From: Schistosoma mansoni | Lineage: Eukaryota > Platyhelminthes > Trematoda > Strigeidida > Schistosomatidae | DNA length: 64,000 nucleotides | Assembly: GCF_000237925.1 (NCBI RefSeq) | Contig: NW_017386061.1 | Span: 1-64,000 of the forward strand | Direction: 5' to 3' | Notes under the pieces: model-generated | Told to the model about the DNA's origin: nothing | Databases searched by the model: none | What the model saw: only the letters and a program-made list of their open reading frames with translations | Shown here: positions 21,001 to 32,219 of the stretch, piece after piece | How the letters are laid out: each line of letters starts with the position of its first letter | Position numbering within the stretch: the first letter of the stretch is position 1 | Translations under genes and position numbers: made by a program

Positions 21001-24000
21001 TTAGTTCTGTATCACTGGCAAAATTATCGCAGTCAAACTGTTTATGAAACGCTAAAGAGGATTTGGCCTCTTTTATGAGGTTTTGTTAACTCATACTGAA
21101 AAACACTGACCAATTTAACGTGTATGGGTAAGATTTAGCTATAAATGACTAGTAGTACAAATTTAGCCCGGGGAAAACTTCCGTTACTTTCAATATTGTT
21201 TATTTCTATAAAATAATTAAGCTTCGTCGTATTCATAACATTTCATTAGAAGTTAAAAGATACCATAAGTTCCTTTGGTATGGAGCCAAAGGTCTGAAAT
21301 TCAAATTATAACAAGCAATATCAGTTAGTTCCGAAGTACATAATACAAACTCTCATCATACTCCAGTAAGAGATGCTTGTCTGTTGTCAACAGAATGAAG
21401 AAAATTAAAACAGCAAAGTGTCTTGGAACATGTTTTAATGATAGATGGCTCGAGAATATACTTAAGGAAGGATTAACAAGATATGTAGAAAAACTAAAAG
21501 AATATGCTCATTCCGAGGTAATTGGACTTGAGTTGCAATTTACCTTAAAGGAAGTAGTGGCATCTGTTAGGAACTTAAACTACAATTTTACGAAAAACCA
21601 TTTGATTCCACTATCTTTTATTGAATTAACAGATGCTCAAAGGTTCTTCCCGATAGACTTTTAATACAATAAATTCCAAAATCAATACTATCTCAGCCTT
21701 GTTTATCAAGGTTATTCAAGGCCTCCATCGTCTTCTACTTCCATTTAATGTTTCGTCAAAACCACATTAATGGGCAATATTCCCATCGCAAGTTCCCCAT
21801 TCTGTAGTATTCTACGAGTACCGTACAGTGGTCTAGACAAGTTTGCTGGACGAAACGTTGGAATTATTTAAATTTCTATCGCTGGCATTTTAACTTATTT
21901 GGAATTAGGGTTTTCAGGTGTATTTCTTAGTTGATAGGTTTAGCTTGATAGGATCTTTTTTTGATAAAAAATGTTAGCTTAATGTTAAATATTATATTCA
22001 ACAACAAAAAAAAACATAATTTAACATTAATACCTGCAAGATTGTCATTTCTTGATCATATTTAGAAATCTTCGACTCAATATCACTTTCCATTTTATAA
22101 ATAGTTGCTCGAATTGTTTCCTCTTCAGAACGATTAGTCTCAATCAACTTTTCAAGTAGCATTTCTTGAGTTTTCATTTCTTTACTTAAATTATTTTCAT
22201 TTTCTATGTGCAGATAGTATTAAATTGTATGAAATAGTTATTGTCTTGTAGATAATAAGAATTTCAGGATTTAGGCATGCGAAAACATATTATCTAAAAC
22301 GAATTCACAATGTGAACCAACTTGTTTGTATACACAGGCTGTGAACATCAGCTCTATGTTATTCAACTAAATCCAACTGAAGAGTTATAAAGGCGACGAA
22401 ACATGAACCCTAGATTCTGTTAATAATCACTTTCTAGAATATGTAATTTGAAAAGTACTGTCCTTTGGATTGTTTATGACACAGTTTTAATCTCAACCAA
22501 TTAGGAGTTTTGCTATTCATTCATTTGAATGATACATCTGAAAGTAGTCTGTTACTTCTAAAATACTGTCGTAATTAGGAGTGAAATGTGATTGTGAACT
22601 CACCAACAAAACGTTTGAGAGAAATTACTTCTATGAGAGAGGAATTGCAGTAAGAATCACATATTAAATACCTTTATTATTAGGATTCAATAAATTCAAA
22701 TCTATGGGTAACAGATATGGAAGGAATCATGAATCACAAAAGAACAACAATCACTTTTGCACTTTACGAGCGATAACTTACAGAGTTTCTTTGACGAAAC
22801 CAACTCATTTACCAAGTACACATTTATGAATTGTGTTTTTATAATTAGTGATACTGCAGTGTGCACTAGTTACGTGGACGGACATGAGTAGTATGTAGCG
22901 GGAATCGGAAGTAGAATGCTTATCAGCAGAAGAGTGAAACAAAGTGAGAAGGAAGGAAAATAACGATAGGATCGAAAGAATGACAAAGTATGTAAGGAAC
23001 AAATGAAGGGAGATATGCAAATGATGTATTTAATATATGGTTTTCTTATTTTACAAAGTTACTGTTAGAACTGTGGCCTACTTAGCTGAATAGTGGATAA
23101 ACTAACCACCTACCGTCTTCACCTCACACAAAATCTGTGAAAATTAGAATACGATATTTATCAAGTGTTCACTAGTGACTAGCTTCGAGAGGGAATTTCT
23201 GAAGCTCTACTACGAAACTGTGACTAGTGGAGTTAAATCGTGTCGGGTGCTAGAGAGGTACTCAGTGAAGAAAATGGAAGATGGTCACACAATGTCGTGA
23301 ATTGGTTGAAGTTAGACATTACCACAGTTGGATGTTGGCTCAGTGGTTTAGAAATTAAGCATTCGCGCGAGATCGGATGTCCTGGGTTCGAGTCTCATAT
23401 GCCAGATCATGGATGCGCACTGCGGAGAAGTTCCAACCCCCCCCCAGGTTTTCACTGGTTATCTGATTTATATCGATTCATGATTTCAGTGAAATTTACC
23501 TAACAATTAATTGCCCGTCAAACTTCATTAGAAATTGATAGTTTAAAAAAGTATATGCTAATGTAAGGAAGAATACACTAGTCTATTTAGCGAGTTGCTC
23601 TATCACATATTAACGATCTCAAATATATATCAAGTGACTACTCCACTCATTCGAAATCATACTGTGATAAGTACCAACCAACTATATGGTTACACAGTAC
23701 TTTCGTACAAACCATATAATCGAATATCAACTAAATGAATACTAATCATAGTGTCAAGCTGGTTTGTTTAACTGTTCAGTCAATTTACAAATTTATAAAC
23801 AACATATATACCATTAGAATAAAAACGATTCATCACTGTAACCCCCCATAGACTGACGATCAAAACATTACTCATCAGAAATAAAGTGAAAATCTAAAAC
23901 ACTGTCAAGTAAAATTTCTAAAGCTTGATGTTCAGTCGGACATAATGAGCATAGAGCCTGACACAAATGCTCGTAAGCTCAAGTTATCATACCACATCAG

Positions 24001-27000
24001 AACGTTGAGATGAGATTGGCAAGATGAATAGCAAAAGAGTCTAAATAATATTAGTACCAGTGATTATGATCGCTCAGTTATAAACTATGGTAGAACCTGG
24101 GATATGTATCACACCTCAATAGTACAGCAAGATGAAATAGTCGAAGTAAATCAACGAGTATTAGAAGTAGTAACATTATTAGTAGTAATAGAAAAGAGAA
24201 ATGATTGAATATACGGTTCGATAAGAAAGTTCACATCAATGGAATAATAGAATCTATAAGGCAGTTTAAAAATTTACGATTTACGGGAAAACAAAGAGTG
24301 AATTCACCTGTGTGATCACGAACGGTTCTGAGACATGTCAATCAAAGCATGCAACCATCGGTTACGATAACTACATAGACCTCAACCAGTTAATCTGCAC
24401 CTATCTCCATAGATCATTCTGACAATCAATGACTTTATGGACTGATGCCATTTATGACTTAGTTTAGGTGTCCCTAGTTTTCTTTTAACCTATTCCTACT
24501 CCAAGAATATGAGTTAACTGTTACAGTTGTATGATTACTACTGAAGGTTACTAATGAAAGTGTTTAAACCACTGATAAAAGTATCTCTACAATAAGTCTA
24601 CTACTTTGTTAACTCAATTTCTTTAAATTTAATTATCGTTTAGATTATTAACGTATTCATTTAGAGTACAACTCAGCTTCTGAATGTTAACCTCAACCAT
24701 TTGATTTGGAGGTTTTGACGTTTTCTGCATTGTTAATCTGGGAAAAAGCAAATGTTCAATGTTCCTCAACTCAAGTATCAATCATATATTATCCTCGCTA
24801 ATAATGAAGTATGATATTTTAAGAACAAGAAGCCTGAGTAATATCTGTTTACTTAACTTACCATTGTTTTGTTTTGTGATTTCTGTTATCTTTTTCGTTT
24901 CTTCCGTGTTAATTTGCTTTTTTCGTTCAGTTAAATATTTTTCAAGATTATCAATTTCATTTTTAAGTTTCGAAACAGTATAACCAACTTTTCTAGTCTG
25001 AAATTCAAACAATGTAACTTGTTTTTTTCACTAAGACTTTTGCAACAATACTCTTTTCAATAAAATATTTTGAAGGAAGACTATAATTTATGGACGAGCC
25101 AATCAAAAGTGTCTAAGGGATTCAAAGTCACACAGTCAATTTCAGTACCTGATGTTAACGTACGATCGGTTCACAGAAGATCCTAGGTAAGACGTGATAA
25201 TTGAGCGGCTACAACGAATGGGACTACTAAGAAGTTTATTTGTTATTGTGGTAATCAAATGACTTGTGGACTTCGTTCAGACTGCCGTGATTATGTTGTC
25301 TTTCGATGTAGTATATGTTAGAGGAAGAAGTTTGCTAGAATAGGAACTTTTTTCTCTCGATCCAGATTGAGACTAAGGTAAATTATGGTGGTTGTTGTGA
25401 TCTGTATAATAAAAGCATCAGTAACATCGGCTGCAACATTCGCAGATGTTACTGAAGATTTGGCTGTTAAGTGGTATGAGTATTGTAGAGATACATGCGT
25501 AATAAAAATAACACGCTTGCACAACCGGAATGCACACAAATAATACTGAAACTATGTGGTCGAGGATGAAGGAGGTTTTGCGACCTTATCATGGCTCTAG
25601 AGGCCGACTATTATGGAGCCATATGGACAAATTCCTCTATCATATGCAATACGGTTTCAGAAATTCTGAACTGTTTTGTAACTTGACAAGTTTTTGAACC
25701 ATATAAAGGAAGTGTATCCGCTTTAATTCTTTAGTTATGTACAATATATTTTTCTTGATTGGCTAATATTTCTGAAGATCATTTAAGATTCGTTCAAAGG
25801 TCGTCCATAAATTATGGTCTCGGCATTTTGATGGATATTGCGGGACTCAATGCAAAATTCGGAATAGGAAATAACTGGTGTCATGCATTGTTCTAACCTG
25901 TAAACGAGGACAAAACACTATTGATTTTTGATTTGTTTATAAACAGTTACTGATGACCGATGCTTAGTTATCATCAGAGAACACTGAACACACGATAACT
26001 ATTGCATTATCTAAGTATGATTTTATGGTTAAAATCTACAACTTTTATGATCTCTCTAACATTGTTTTGTTCTATTCGACTACCACTTGATAATGGAAAT
26101 TTTGAATGGGAACATTTTCCCCGTACTTCTTAGACCACTAATATTATTTAACAGTTACAAGTTACCAATTTTAAACTTCTTATCTCATAGTTTGAATTCA
26201 AGGTTAGGTGAGCTATTTCACATGCTTAATAAATTCTGTGACAGATAATGAGTGATTCAAATAAGTATTATCTTAAACCATAAGTGATTGTAGTAAAAGT
26301 TTTCTAGCCTCAGTTTAATTAGTTTACTGCCAAGATGAACTGAGGTTTGCCAGTCTTTGTTACTACATTTCAGTTTATTTTTGAAAGTATAAACCCGATG
26401 ACGTTTCTTTAAATTCATATTTCTACTGGGAACCTTGTTTTTATCTGACTGGCTATTATTACTTTTGGTTTTCTTAGTTTATATTATTCAAGGTAGTTGG
26501 ATGTTACTAAATAAACATAGTTGCTTCGTTTCAGTTTTTGACGTCTGTTGGGAATATAGAGCTATCTGAAAGTATATTCTTCTCAAATAATTATATTACG
26601 TGTGGATCATTAGAGTGGAAGAGCTGTTGTATGTCAAACACCCCGATTTTTCTTAGTTTTAATTTAAGGCGTTGTATTGCAGAATCCACAATCATTAGTA
26701 AATAGAATTTACCGTTATCCAACTGGAAACTCCATTTACATAGTCATTTAAATCATGATTTAACAGTTTCAATGTAGCTCAAGTTATCCCATTGATCATT
26801 TCTCAGACTTAATTATAATCAGTTTGATTTAAATTGATTTATTTACATTATCTCTATCTTTCTATTAAATGCATTATTCTTCATAATTGTAAGACAAATT
26901 TTAACGATGAACGTTCTTTTCTTAATTTCCAAATTGAAATCAGTTGCAATTGTGCAAGTAATTTCATTCGCTTTTTTCTTCACCTATAAACTATTGTTAT

Positions 27001-27041
27001 TTTATACTTTTAATCCGTATCTATATTATATATGTTTCTCG

Positions 27042-27093
<52 letters not shown>

Positions 27094-30000
27094 ACAGGCT
27101 GGATTCCGTAAGGATCGGTCGTGCACAGACCAAATTGTTGCACAATAAATTGAATGGAATTCGTCACAATACATCAACTTCATTGACTATGAGAAGGCTT
27201 TTGACAGTGTCACCTGGAGAACATTATGGAAACTTCTTCGACGCTATGGAGTTCTTGAGAAGATCGCCAACATTATCCGGAACTCATACGACGGACTACA
27301 GTGCAAAGTCATGCATGGAGGACAGCTGACAGGTGCATTTCCAGTAGGGACCGGAGTCAGACAAGGCTGTCTACTCTCACCTTTCCTCTTTCTTCCGGCG
27401 ACTGACTGGATTATGAAGACCTCGACATCTGAGTGGAAGTACGGAATAGAATGGACGTCTCGGAATCAATTAGACGATTTGGACTTCGCAGATGACCTAG
27501 CCCTCCTATCTCATACACACGAACAAATACAGATGAAGACAACTAATGTAGCAGTAGCATATGCATCAATAGGTTTCAACATACACAAAGGAAAAAGCAA
27601 GATTCTCAAATACAACACGGAGAACACCAACCCAATCACACTTGCTCCTCCACGAGGTGTAATAGGCGTAAGAAGGTAAGTAAGTAAGTGTCAGTCGTAC
27701 TGTTACTATTAATCTTCTGACATTGCTAGTTTCAAGTGTGAAAACTTCAAATGATATACATTTTCGCCAAGTTTTGGCCTGATTATATATCTCTCTATCG
27801 AATTATGATATATATATATATATATATTATTTTAGAGATGTTAGTATGTATCTAAAACCAAGATCACTTAGTATCTTAACAAAAATTATATTCGATTATT
27901 ACTTTTAAATATTCAACTATATTCAAATCTTTGTAAGCAAAGATGGATAGTGGCTAGCATTGGAATCCAGTTTGACGCGCGTTTCGTCCTATTTGCGACT
28001 TGTCAGCTGGATGTACCTGCATCTGAGAGTTGATATTCACTCTGGGACTCGAGCCCAGTACCTTTCGCTTCAGTATGCATATATGCCAAATAAGAGACTG
28101 ACCAGTTGCAGTCCTAAACATCAATGGGAAGATTTAAACAAACAATACTAAGTGAATTTAAACTTCAACCCATTGAACAAGCAAGTTGCTATCAGGATTC
28201 TGTAGCTGAGTGGATAATGCGATTGCTTTTGAAGAGAAAGGTACTGGATTCGAATCCCAGAGTGAACATCAACTCTGAGATGATGGTACATCCAGCTGAC
28301 GAGTCCCAAATAGGATGAAACGCGCCCCCTGGATTCCACTATTAGCCACTATCCATGTTTGCTTATAACATTTGTGAATTAAGGCTATATCGAGGCAATA
28401 GGCACAGTATGCGCATATGCCAATAAGAGACTGACCAGTTGCAATCCTAAAAACATCAATAGGAAGATTCAAACACAACAATACTAATTCAATTTATATT
28501 CAAATCTTTAATTATTTATACTTACTTCTTTATTATTTTGACATATTTGTATATCCAATTCTTTAATAAGTTCAGTTAATTTTATTTGACATTCTTGATC
28601 TCTTATTTCAAGTTCATGTTTATATAATTTTTTACGTTTTTTATCTTCTGGTGTAATTAATAATTTTATTAATAATAATATTCTTAATTGTATTAAATAT
28701 TCAATTAATAATTTTATTTTATTATTATGTAAAAATTGTGGTATTTGAATCCATTTAACACTATTTATATAATTAGTAATTGTTTCTGGTAATTTCCATT
28801 CATTCATTAATTGTTCATTATTATCTAATAGAATTCTTGATAATATTTGATTAATTAAAGGTTGTGATGACAGAAAATGTAAAAAATTTCGTATATTATT
28901 CTCTAATTCTTCATTTATATTATCTTTCTGAAAAATGTTGAAAGACAATGACTTTTAATAGACAATATTGATAGCTAGATATAAAGTGGATTGGAAATAT
29001 TTCTGTGTTATTTATCAAACAATTGAATTGATGAAGGAAACTAATCAATTAGAATAACTCACTAAATGATTAATCAAACTCAAGATTTATCATGTTATTA
29101 TGATTACTTGTGAAAAAAAGTAGTGCCTTGAAGATACATACTTCAAGGACGCTGTTTGATATGATAATGAAGACTGTAAATTTAAATTATTTATTACAAT
29201 GAAATACTGAACTAATAAAATTGTGTATGTAAGATACAAATTTCTAATCTCTTTCCATATTAGTTGAAGTCTATATGTCATTGATGTATGGTTTTCTGAC
29301 TTCGGTATCTTCAAAAATCTTTAGCGAATACGTTTAAGATAATGAGTAACTACTCAATAAACTTTATGAGGAAATTTATGATATGATTGATCAGTCGACT
29401 ACTAACTATGCAATGGTTAGTGTCGACCTCATGTTGATTGATTCCAAGCAATTACATATACTTATCTTTCTTGACGAAGACTCATAATATTTAAGAGACA
29501 AAATAACTACTTGAAAAACAATCTTTCTTAAAATACTTCAACATGTATACTATAAGAATATTGAAATAGTCTCTTATAATTAACTTATGTCTAATCTGTT
29601 GATCGAAATAATACATTTACAACATAGAAACGGAAAAAATCTATAAGTTTAATATAAAATTACTTAAGACTTTGCTTTGAAAAATACAGTGAGAAAATTT
29701 TGATTTGAACAAATTAAATTTTAATAAAATAAATTCAAGATCTATTAACTTAACTTATTTATGATTTCAATTCGAAGAGAAATTTTATCTATAGGATCAA
29801 CTTTCTGATGAGTGGAATGAGGAAGATGTCAAGAGGTTTATAATCTATGTTGTTAACAAATTTTATTTCATCTATAGATTATCATTCTTTCCACTTACAT
29901 GTAGGGGAATATGGATTGGCAGCTTCTAGTATTATTTCTACGAACATTTCATTTTAGTTTATTATCTACATGAAGTTTGAAAGCATCTTAGTTAGTGGTA

Positions 30001-32219
30001 AAATTCATTTGCTCTTTGAAGTCATGAATAACTACTTATTTGAAAAGATTTATAAATCATTCAGTTTCATTCCATTACTGAGATAAGTGAGTTATAACTT
30101 GTTTGTCACTGAGAAAACGGATAAGATGAAGAACAATGATATCGGAAATAAGAATCCATTGAGAGTCAGTTAGCCAAATTCCTTCAAGTAACTTTGAATG
30201 ATATCTGTCTAGTATTGTAATGATTTGACGTTTGTAGAGGCTTTAAGGGACAGGTTTGATCACAAAAGTGTTGTACCTACCGGTTGATAAGCTGTGCAAA
30301 ATCGTCTCTAATATCAACAAATCTTTAAAGTTTTATAGCTTGTAAAATTTAATACATCAGCAGTCTAGGATTTGTTAAAGTTATAGTTCAAGATAGTAGT
30401 AAAGTTCCCATTTTCAGCTACCACTTTTCACCCTTTAGGTGTGTAAAAGGGAGAAAGATTAAAACTACAAGCTGACCAAATGAAATCAGTATGAATGATA
30501 AGCCTTCACTTTGATTTAAATAATAATTCTCATACTGTAAACAAACTGTTAGATACTCTCTTGTTGAAGCTGTAGAATCTGTGGAACTTAGTAATAAGAA
30601 CTTCGCTACAATTTTCGACTGACTTAATGCCAACACACTTAGCTATATACGTTTTTGGTCAATACGTTAAAACAACACTTTAACCGTTAGAGGGGACTAG
30701 ATAGAGCATTGATTACATTTTCAGAACGTTTTTACTTGTACCTACTAATATGACTGTCGAATCAAGGTGAAATGCGCTTATTTTGCCAATTAAACACAGT
30801 GTTTGATTAAAGCAATTGATCTGTATAAATATCATCCAAATACAAGTAAGATTTTTTAAAAGGTTTATATTTCAACAATAACTAATGTAAAAATACTTCA
30901 AAATTTGTTTCCGTATGTTAAAGCACTTCAGGTAATTAACTAACAAACATAAATTATCAGAAGGGGTTTTTATGGAAATCCCTTATTAATCTAAACCGAT
31001 TAATGATAATGGTAAAACTAATCAAAACAGTCATCCTCCACATTGGAAACATATCATATTCTTTTTTGTCATATTAAGATCTAAAGCAACAAGTGATAAT
31101 AAGTTCAGACGCAGAAAACTACCGTACTAGTACTTTTTCCCCTCAAGAAAAATCATACATACAAGTCTATTAAGAGAGAATTATGGTAACATAAAAAATA
31201 TTGGTACTTTCAATTCAGTAATTTATTGATATGCTACATAGTGAGAACTTAACTCTTTCAACCAATGGTTAACTTCTGTTTGTTATATATGAGCAAAGAG
31301 AAATTTAAGCCAGAGCATATAGCTAACTCATTGTAAAGATGGATTACCATGTTACTGTTAGAGTTCTAAGCCGCATAACATTCTTTGGCTATCAAGAGTT
31401 ATGTAGGTGAATTACCATTGCTTCAAAACTGTCAAAATTCCTCAAAAAAATGAATAGATTAGCTTCAGTAGAATCTGTGCTTACATATGTGCTTTTTAAT
31501 GCAGTGAGAAATTTTAAACCAGAGGATAAAGCGTAGAAAGTAGAATCTTGAAGGGTTTGATAATAGCTAAATACGATAAACTTTGTAAAACCTTCTAAAG
31601 TAGTAATTATCGTAACAAAGATTTAAATATCTATCTCAAACCAATTCAATATGCATTCATATTGATAGGCATTTTAGAACTACATAATACCTTTTACCAT
31701 TAAGAATTGATCAACAGATATACAAAAGTGCATACTTATACTTTTTTAAAATTTCCACTGATAATTTATTTTGCATGTTTTGAAAACCCATTTTCCGAAC
31801 TCACCGAAGAATCGTTTATTTCTGGTTCTAACAATGTTCTGTTGTAAAAAGCATGAAACTTACTGGTATTTTTCAGAATCTCACACTTCTGAGATAAACT
31901 TTTATGCGAATGGGGATTATCGAGGCTACTAGCTTTTATTAAGTCGTATTCTTTCGTTTGATCTAAGTAAGAACTCAAACGGTCCAGTAGGCTTCCTTCA
32001 TTCTGAATCTATGGACTCTTATGAACTAAGATTAAAAGGACATACCTCAACACTTTCCTTTATGTTCTGTAAACATAAAACAGTCAATACCTTTTGTAAA
32101 GCCGTGTCAAAAACAGCAAGGACTTTTTTGGAGATTGGAGATTCAATGTGTCTGCTTAATGGCATCAATTCTTTGATGAAATTCATTCTTTGACATGGTA
32201 TTCTACGTTCTAAATCCAT
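17847..32219 (-). CDS. IQCD: Dynein regulatory complex subunit 10 (IQ domain-containing protein D)
   Basis: Seven exons join in phase to give 447 residues, close to the human protein (about 449). DRC10 is a nexin-dynein regulatory complex component of motile cilia and flagella; in flukes it would serve sperm and ciliated cells. Exons: 32219-32046, 32002-31805, 28927-28526, 24997-24862, 22203-22034, 20750-20676, 18035-17847. The N-terminal half is helical and Leu/Ile-rich. Residues about 190-385 form charged coiled coil, including a family-typical stretch ending SKYDQEM. A C-terminal IQ motif (IQAFWRSYKTRK, 422-433) is followed by a basic Gly/Lys tail. The IQ motif and coiled-coil order could also suggest DRC9 (IQCG), but the overall length and middle region fit DRC10 better. 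The first intron is 43 bp; the others are 1.3 to 3.5 kb. Confidence 0.85.
18036..20675 (-). other. DRC10 intron 6
   Basis: 2640 bp of AT-rich DNA. It contains one old antisense SINE (listed separately). No other supported feature. Confidence 0.8.
18865..18975 (-). mobile_element. Decayed tRNA-derived SINE (Sm-alpha-like)
   Basis: On the minus strand: an A-box-like GGCCTTAGAGG, then a region with GCGAGACCG, then a B-box-like GGCTTCGATCCC near 18911. Order and wording match the clearer copy at 58412-58640, but with many changes. Confidence 0.65.
20676..20750 (-). CDS. IQCD: DRC10 exon 6 (residues 361-385)
   Basis: 25 codons, phase 0 at both ends; acceptor TTGCAG|GAT, donor CAG|GTGGGA. Acidic coiled coil (EYTEEKSAYDELNERF). 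Confidence 0.93.
20751..22033 (-). other. DRC10 intron 5 with an unexplained plus-strand frame
   Basis: 1283 bp intron. A + strand open frame from ATG 21395 to 21664 codes for 89 residues beginning MKKIKTAKCLGTCFND, with a mixed, protein-like composition. I recognise no family. A splice-acceptor-like TTGTCAACAG lies just upstream at 21392. It could be an old transposon scrap, an exon of an antisense gene, or chance. Confidence 0.3.
22034..22203 (-). CDS. IQCD: DRC10 exon 5 (residues 304-360)
   Basis: Acceptor ACATAG|AA completes the split Glu codon from exon 4; donor CAG|GTATTA. Coiled coil ending with the SKYDQEM family signature. Confidence 0.92.
22850..23075. repeat. Dispersed repeat, family shared with 60070-60310
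   Basis: Both copies contain a GTGTGC/TACTG start, GTGGACGGACAT or its variant, AGTAGTATGTA, a purine-rich GA stretch and GCAAATGATGTATTTA (or GCAAATGAAGTATTTA), in the same order and strand. No coding content; class unknown. Confidence 0.6.
23325..23465 (+). mobile_element. tRNA-derived SINE (Sm-alpha-like)
   Basis: A-box region GGCTCAGTGGTTTAG is followed by GCGCGAGATCGG and a B box GGGTTCGAGTCTC, then the family body ATGGATGCGCACTGCGGAG. A run of nine C bases follows. Inserted in the orientation opposite to DRC10. Confidence 0.75.
24862..24997 (-). CDS. IQCD: DRC10 exon 4 (residues 259-303)
   Basis: Acceptor ATTTCAG|ACT, donor AATG|GTAAGT, leaving phase 1. Encodes Lys/Glu-rich coiled coil. 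Confidence 0.9.
25799..25830 (+). repeat. Short LINE scrap shared with 16553
   Basis: GTCGTCCATAAATTATGGTC matches the first bases after the gypsy 3-prime LTR with one change. It marks a second remnant of the LINE interrupted there. Confidence 0.5.
27045..27091. repeat. TA dinucleotide microsatellite
   Basis: An uninterrupted TA run of about 47 bases that abuts the 5-prime break of the LINE fragment. Confidence 0.95.
27092..27700 (+). pseudogene. Internally deleted RTE-type LINE (reverse transcriptase core)
   Basis: Starts at QQAGFRKDRSCTDQIV right after the TA run and proceeds through INFIDYEKAFDSV, VRQGCLLSPFLF and the FADDLALLSHT active-site motif (FADD box near 27484-27495). Frames change at least once, near 27180-27310. 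After ILKYNTENTNPITL the frame jumps to what looks like the end of the LINE protein, followed by a TAAG-repeat tail at 27676-27690. Endonuclease and the C-terminal half of the RT are missing. Dead element, + strand. Confidence 0.88.
27943..28356. repeat. Long inverted repeat built from two SINE-like arms
   Basis: The left arm (27943-28066, SINE body in antisense) and right arm (about 28205-28356, sense) are near reverse complements; the outer 28 bases match at about 26 positions. The right arm carries tRNA-like boxes: GTAGCTGAGTGGATAAT near 28201 and GGATTCGAATCCC near 28246-28258. A unit starting AGTATGC and containing GACTGACCAGTTGCA lies both in the loop (28073-28149) and just past the right arm (28407-28488), in direct orientation. 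Confidence 0.8.
28073..28149 (+). repeat. Short dispersed repeat, copy 1
   Basis: About 77 bases containing AAGAGACTGACCAGTTGCA and ending CAATACTAA. Repeated at 28407-28488 with few changes. Confidence 0.75.
28407..28488 (+). repeat. Short dispersed repeat, copy 2
   Basis: Direct-orientation partner of 28073-28149; it ends about 40 bases before DRC10 exon 3. Confidence 0.75.
28526..28927 (-). CDS. IQCD: DRC10 exon 3 (residues 125-258)
   Basis: 134 codons, phase 0 at both ends; acceptor TTTTCAG|AAA, donor GAA|GTAAGT. Leu/Ile-rich helices, including LIEYLIQLRILLLIKLL, are followed by a charged segment that begins the coiled coil. Confidence 0.9.
28928..31804 (-). other. DRC10 intron 2
   Basis: 2877 bp, AT-rich. 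No gene or recognised element. A short AATATCAGAAGGGG-like word near 30957 resembles the 3-prime end of the SINE family but is too short to call. Confidence 0.7.
31805..32002 (-). CDS. IQCD: DRC10 exon 2 (residues 59-124)
   Basis: Exactly 66 codons, phase 0 at both ends; acceptor ATTCAG|AAT, donor TCG|GTGAGT. It is separated from exon 1 by a 43-bp intron. Hydrophilic, with no recognisable motif. Confidence 0.75.
32046..32219 (-). CDS. IQCD: DRC10 exon 1 (residues 1-58)
   Basis: Starts at ATG 32219, reading MDLERRIP. The open frame continues upstream only 12 codons before a stop, and a splice acceptor (TTTGACAG) lies at 32253, possibly a trans-splice or 5-prime UTR junction. The donor is GAG|GTATGT. 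It contains the helix KKVLAVFDTALQKVLTVL, which resembles the N-terminal helix of DRC10. Confidence 0.75.

Larger units (their letters stand above)
22204..24861 (-). other. DRC10 intron 4
   Basis: 2658 bp. Holds a sense SINE near 23330-23460 and a dispersed repeat near 22850-23070 (both listed). The remainder is AT-rich with nothing recognised. Confidence 0.8.
24998..28525 (-). other. DRC10 intron 3
   Basis: 3528 bp, the longest intron. Holds a short LINE scrap (25799-25830), a TA microsatellite, an internally deleted LINE and a long inverted repeat made of two SINE-like arms; each is listed separately. Between 25000 and 25790 and between 25840 and 27040 nothing is recognised. Confidence 0.8.
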
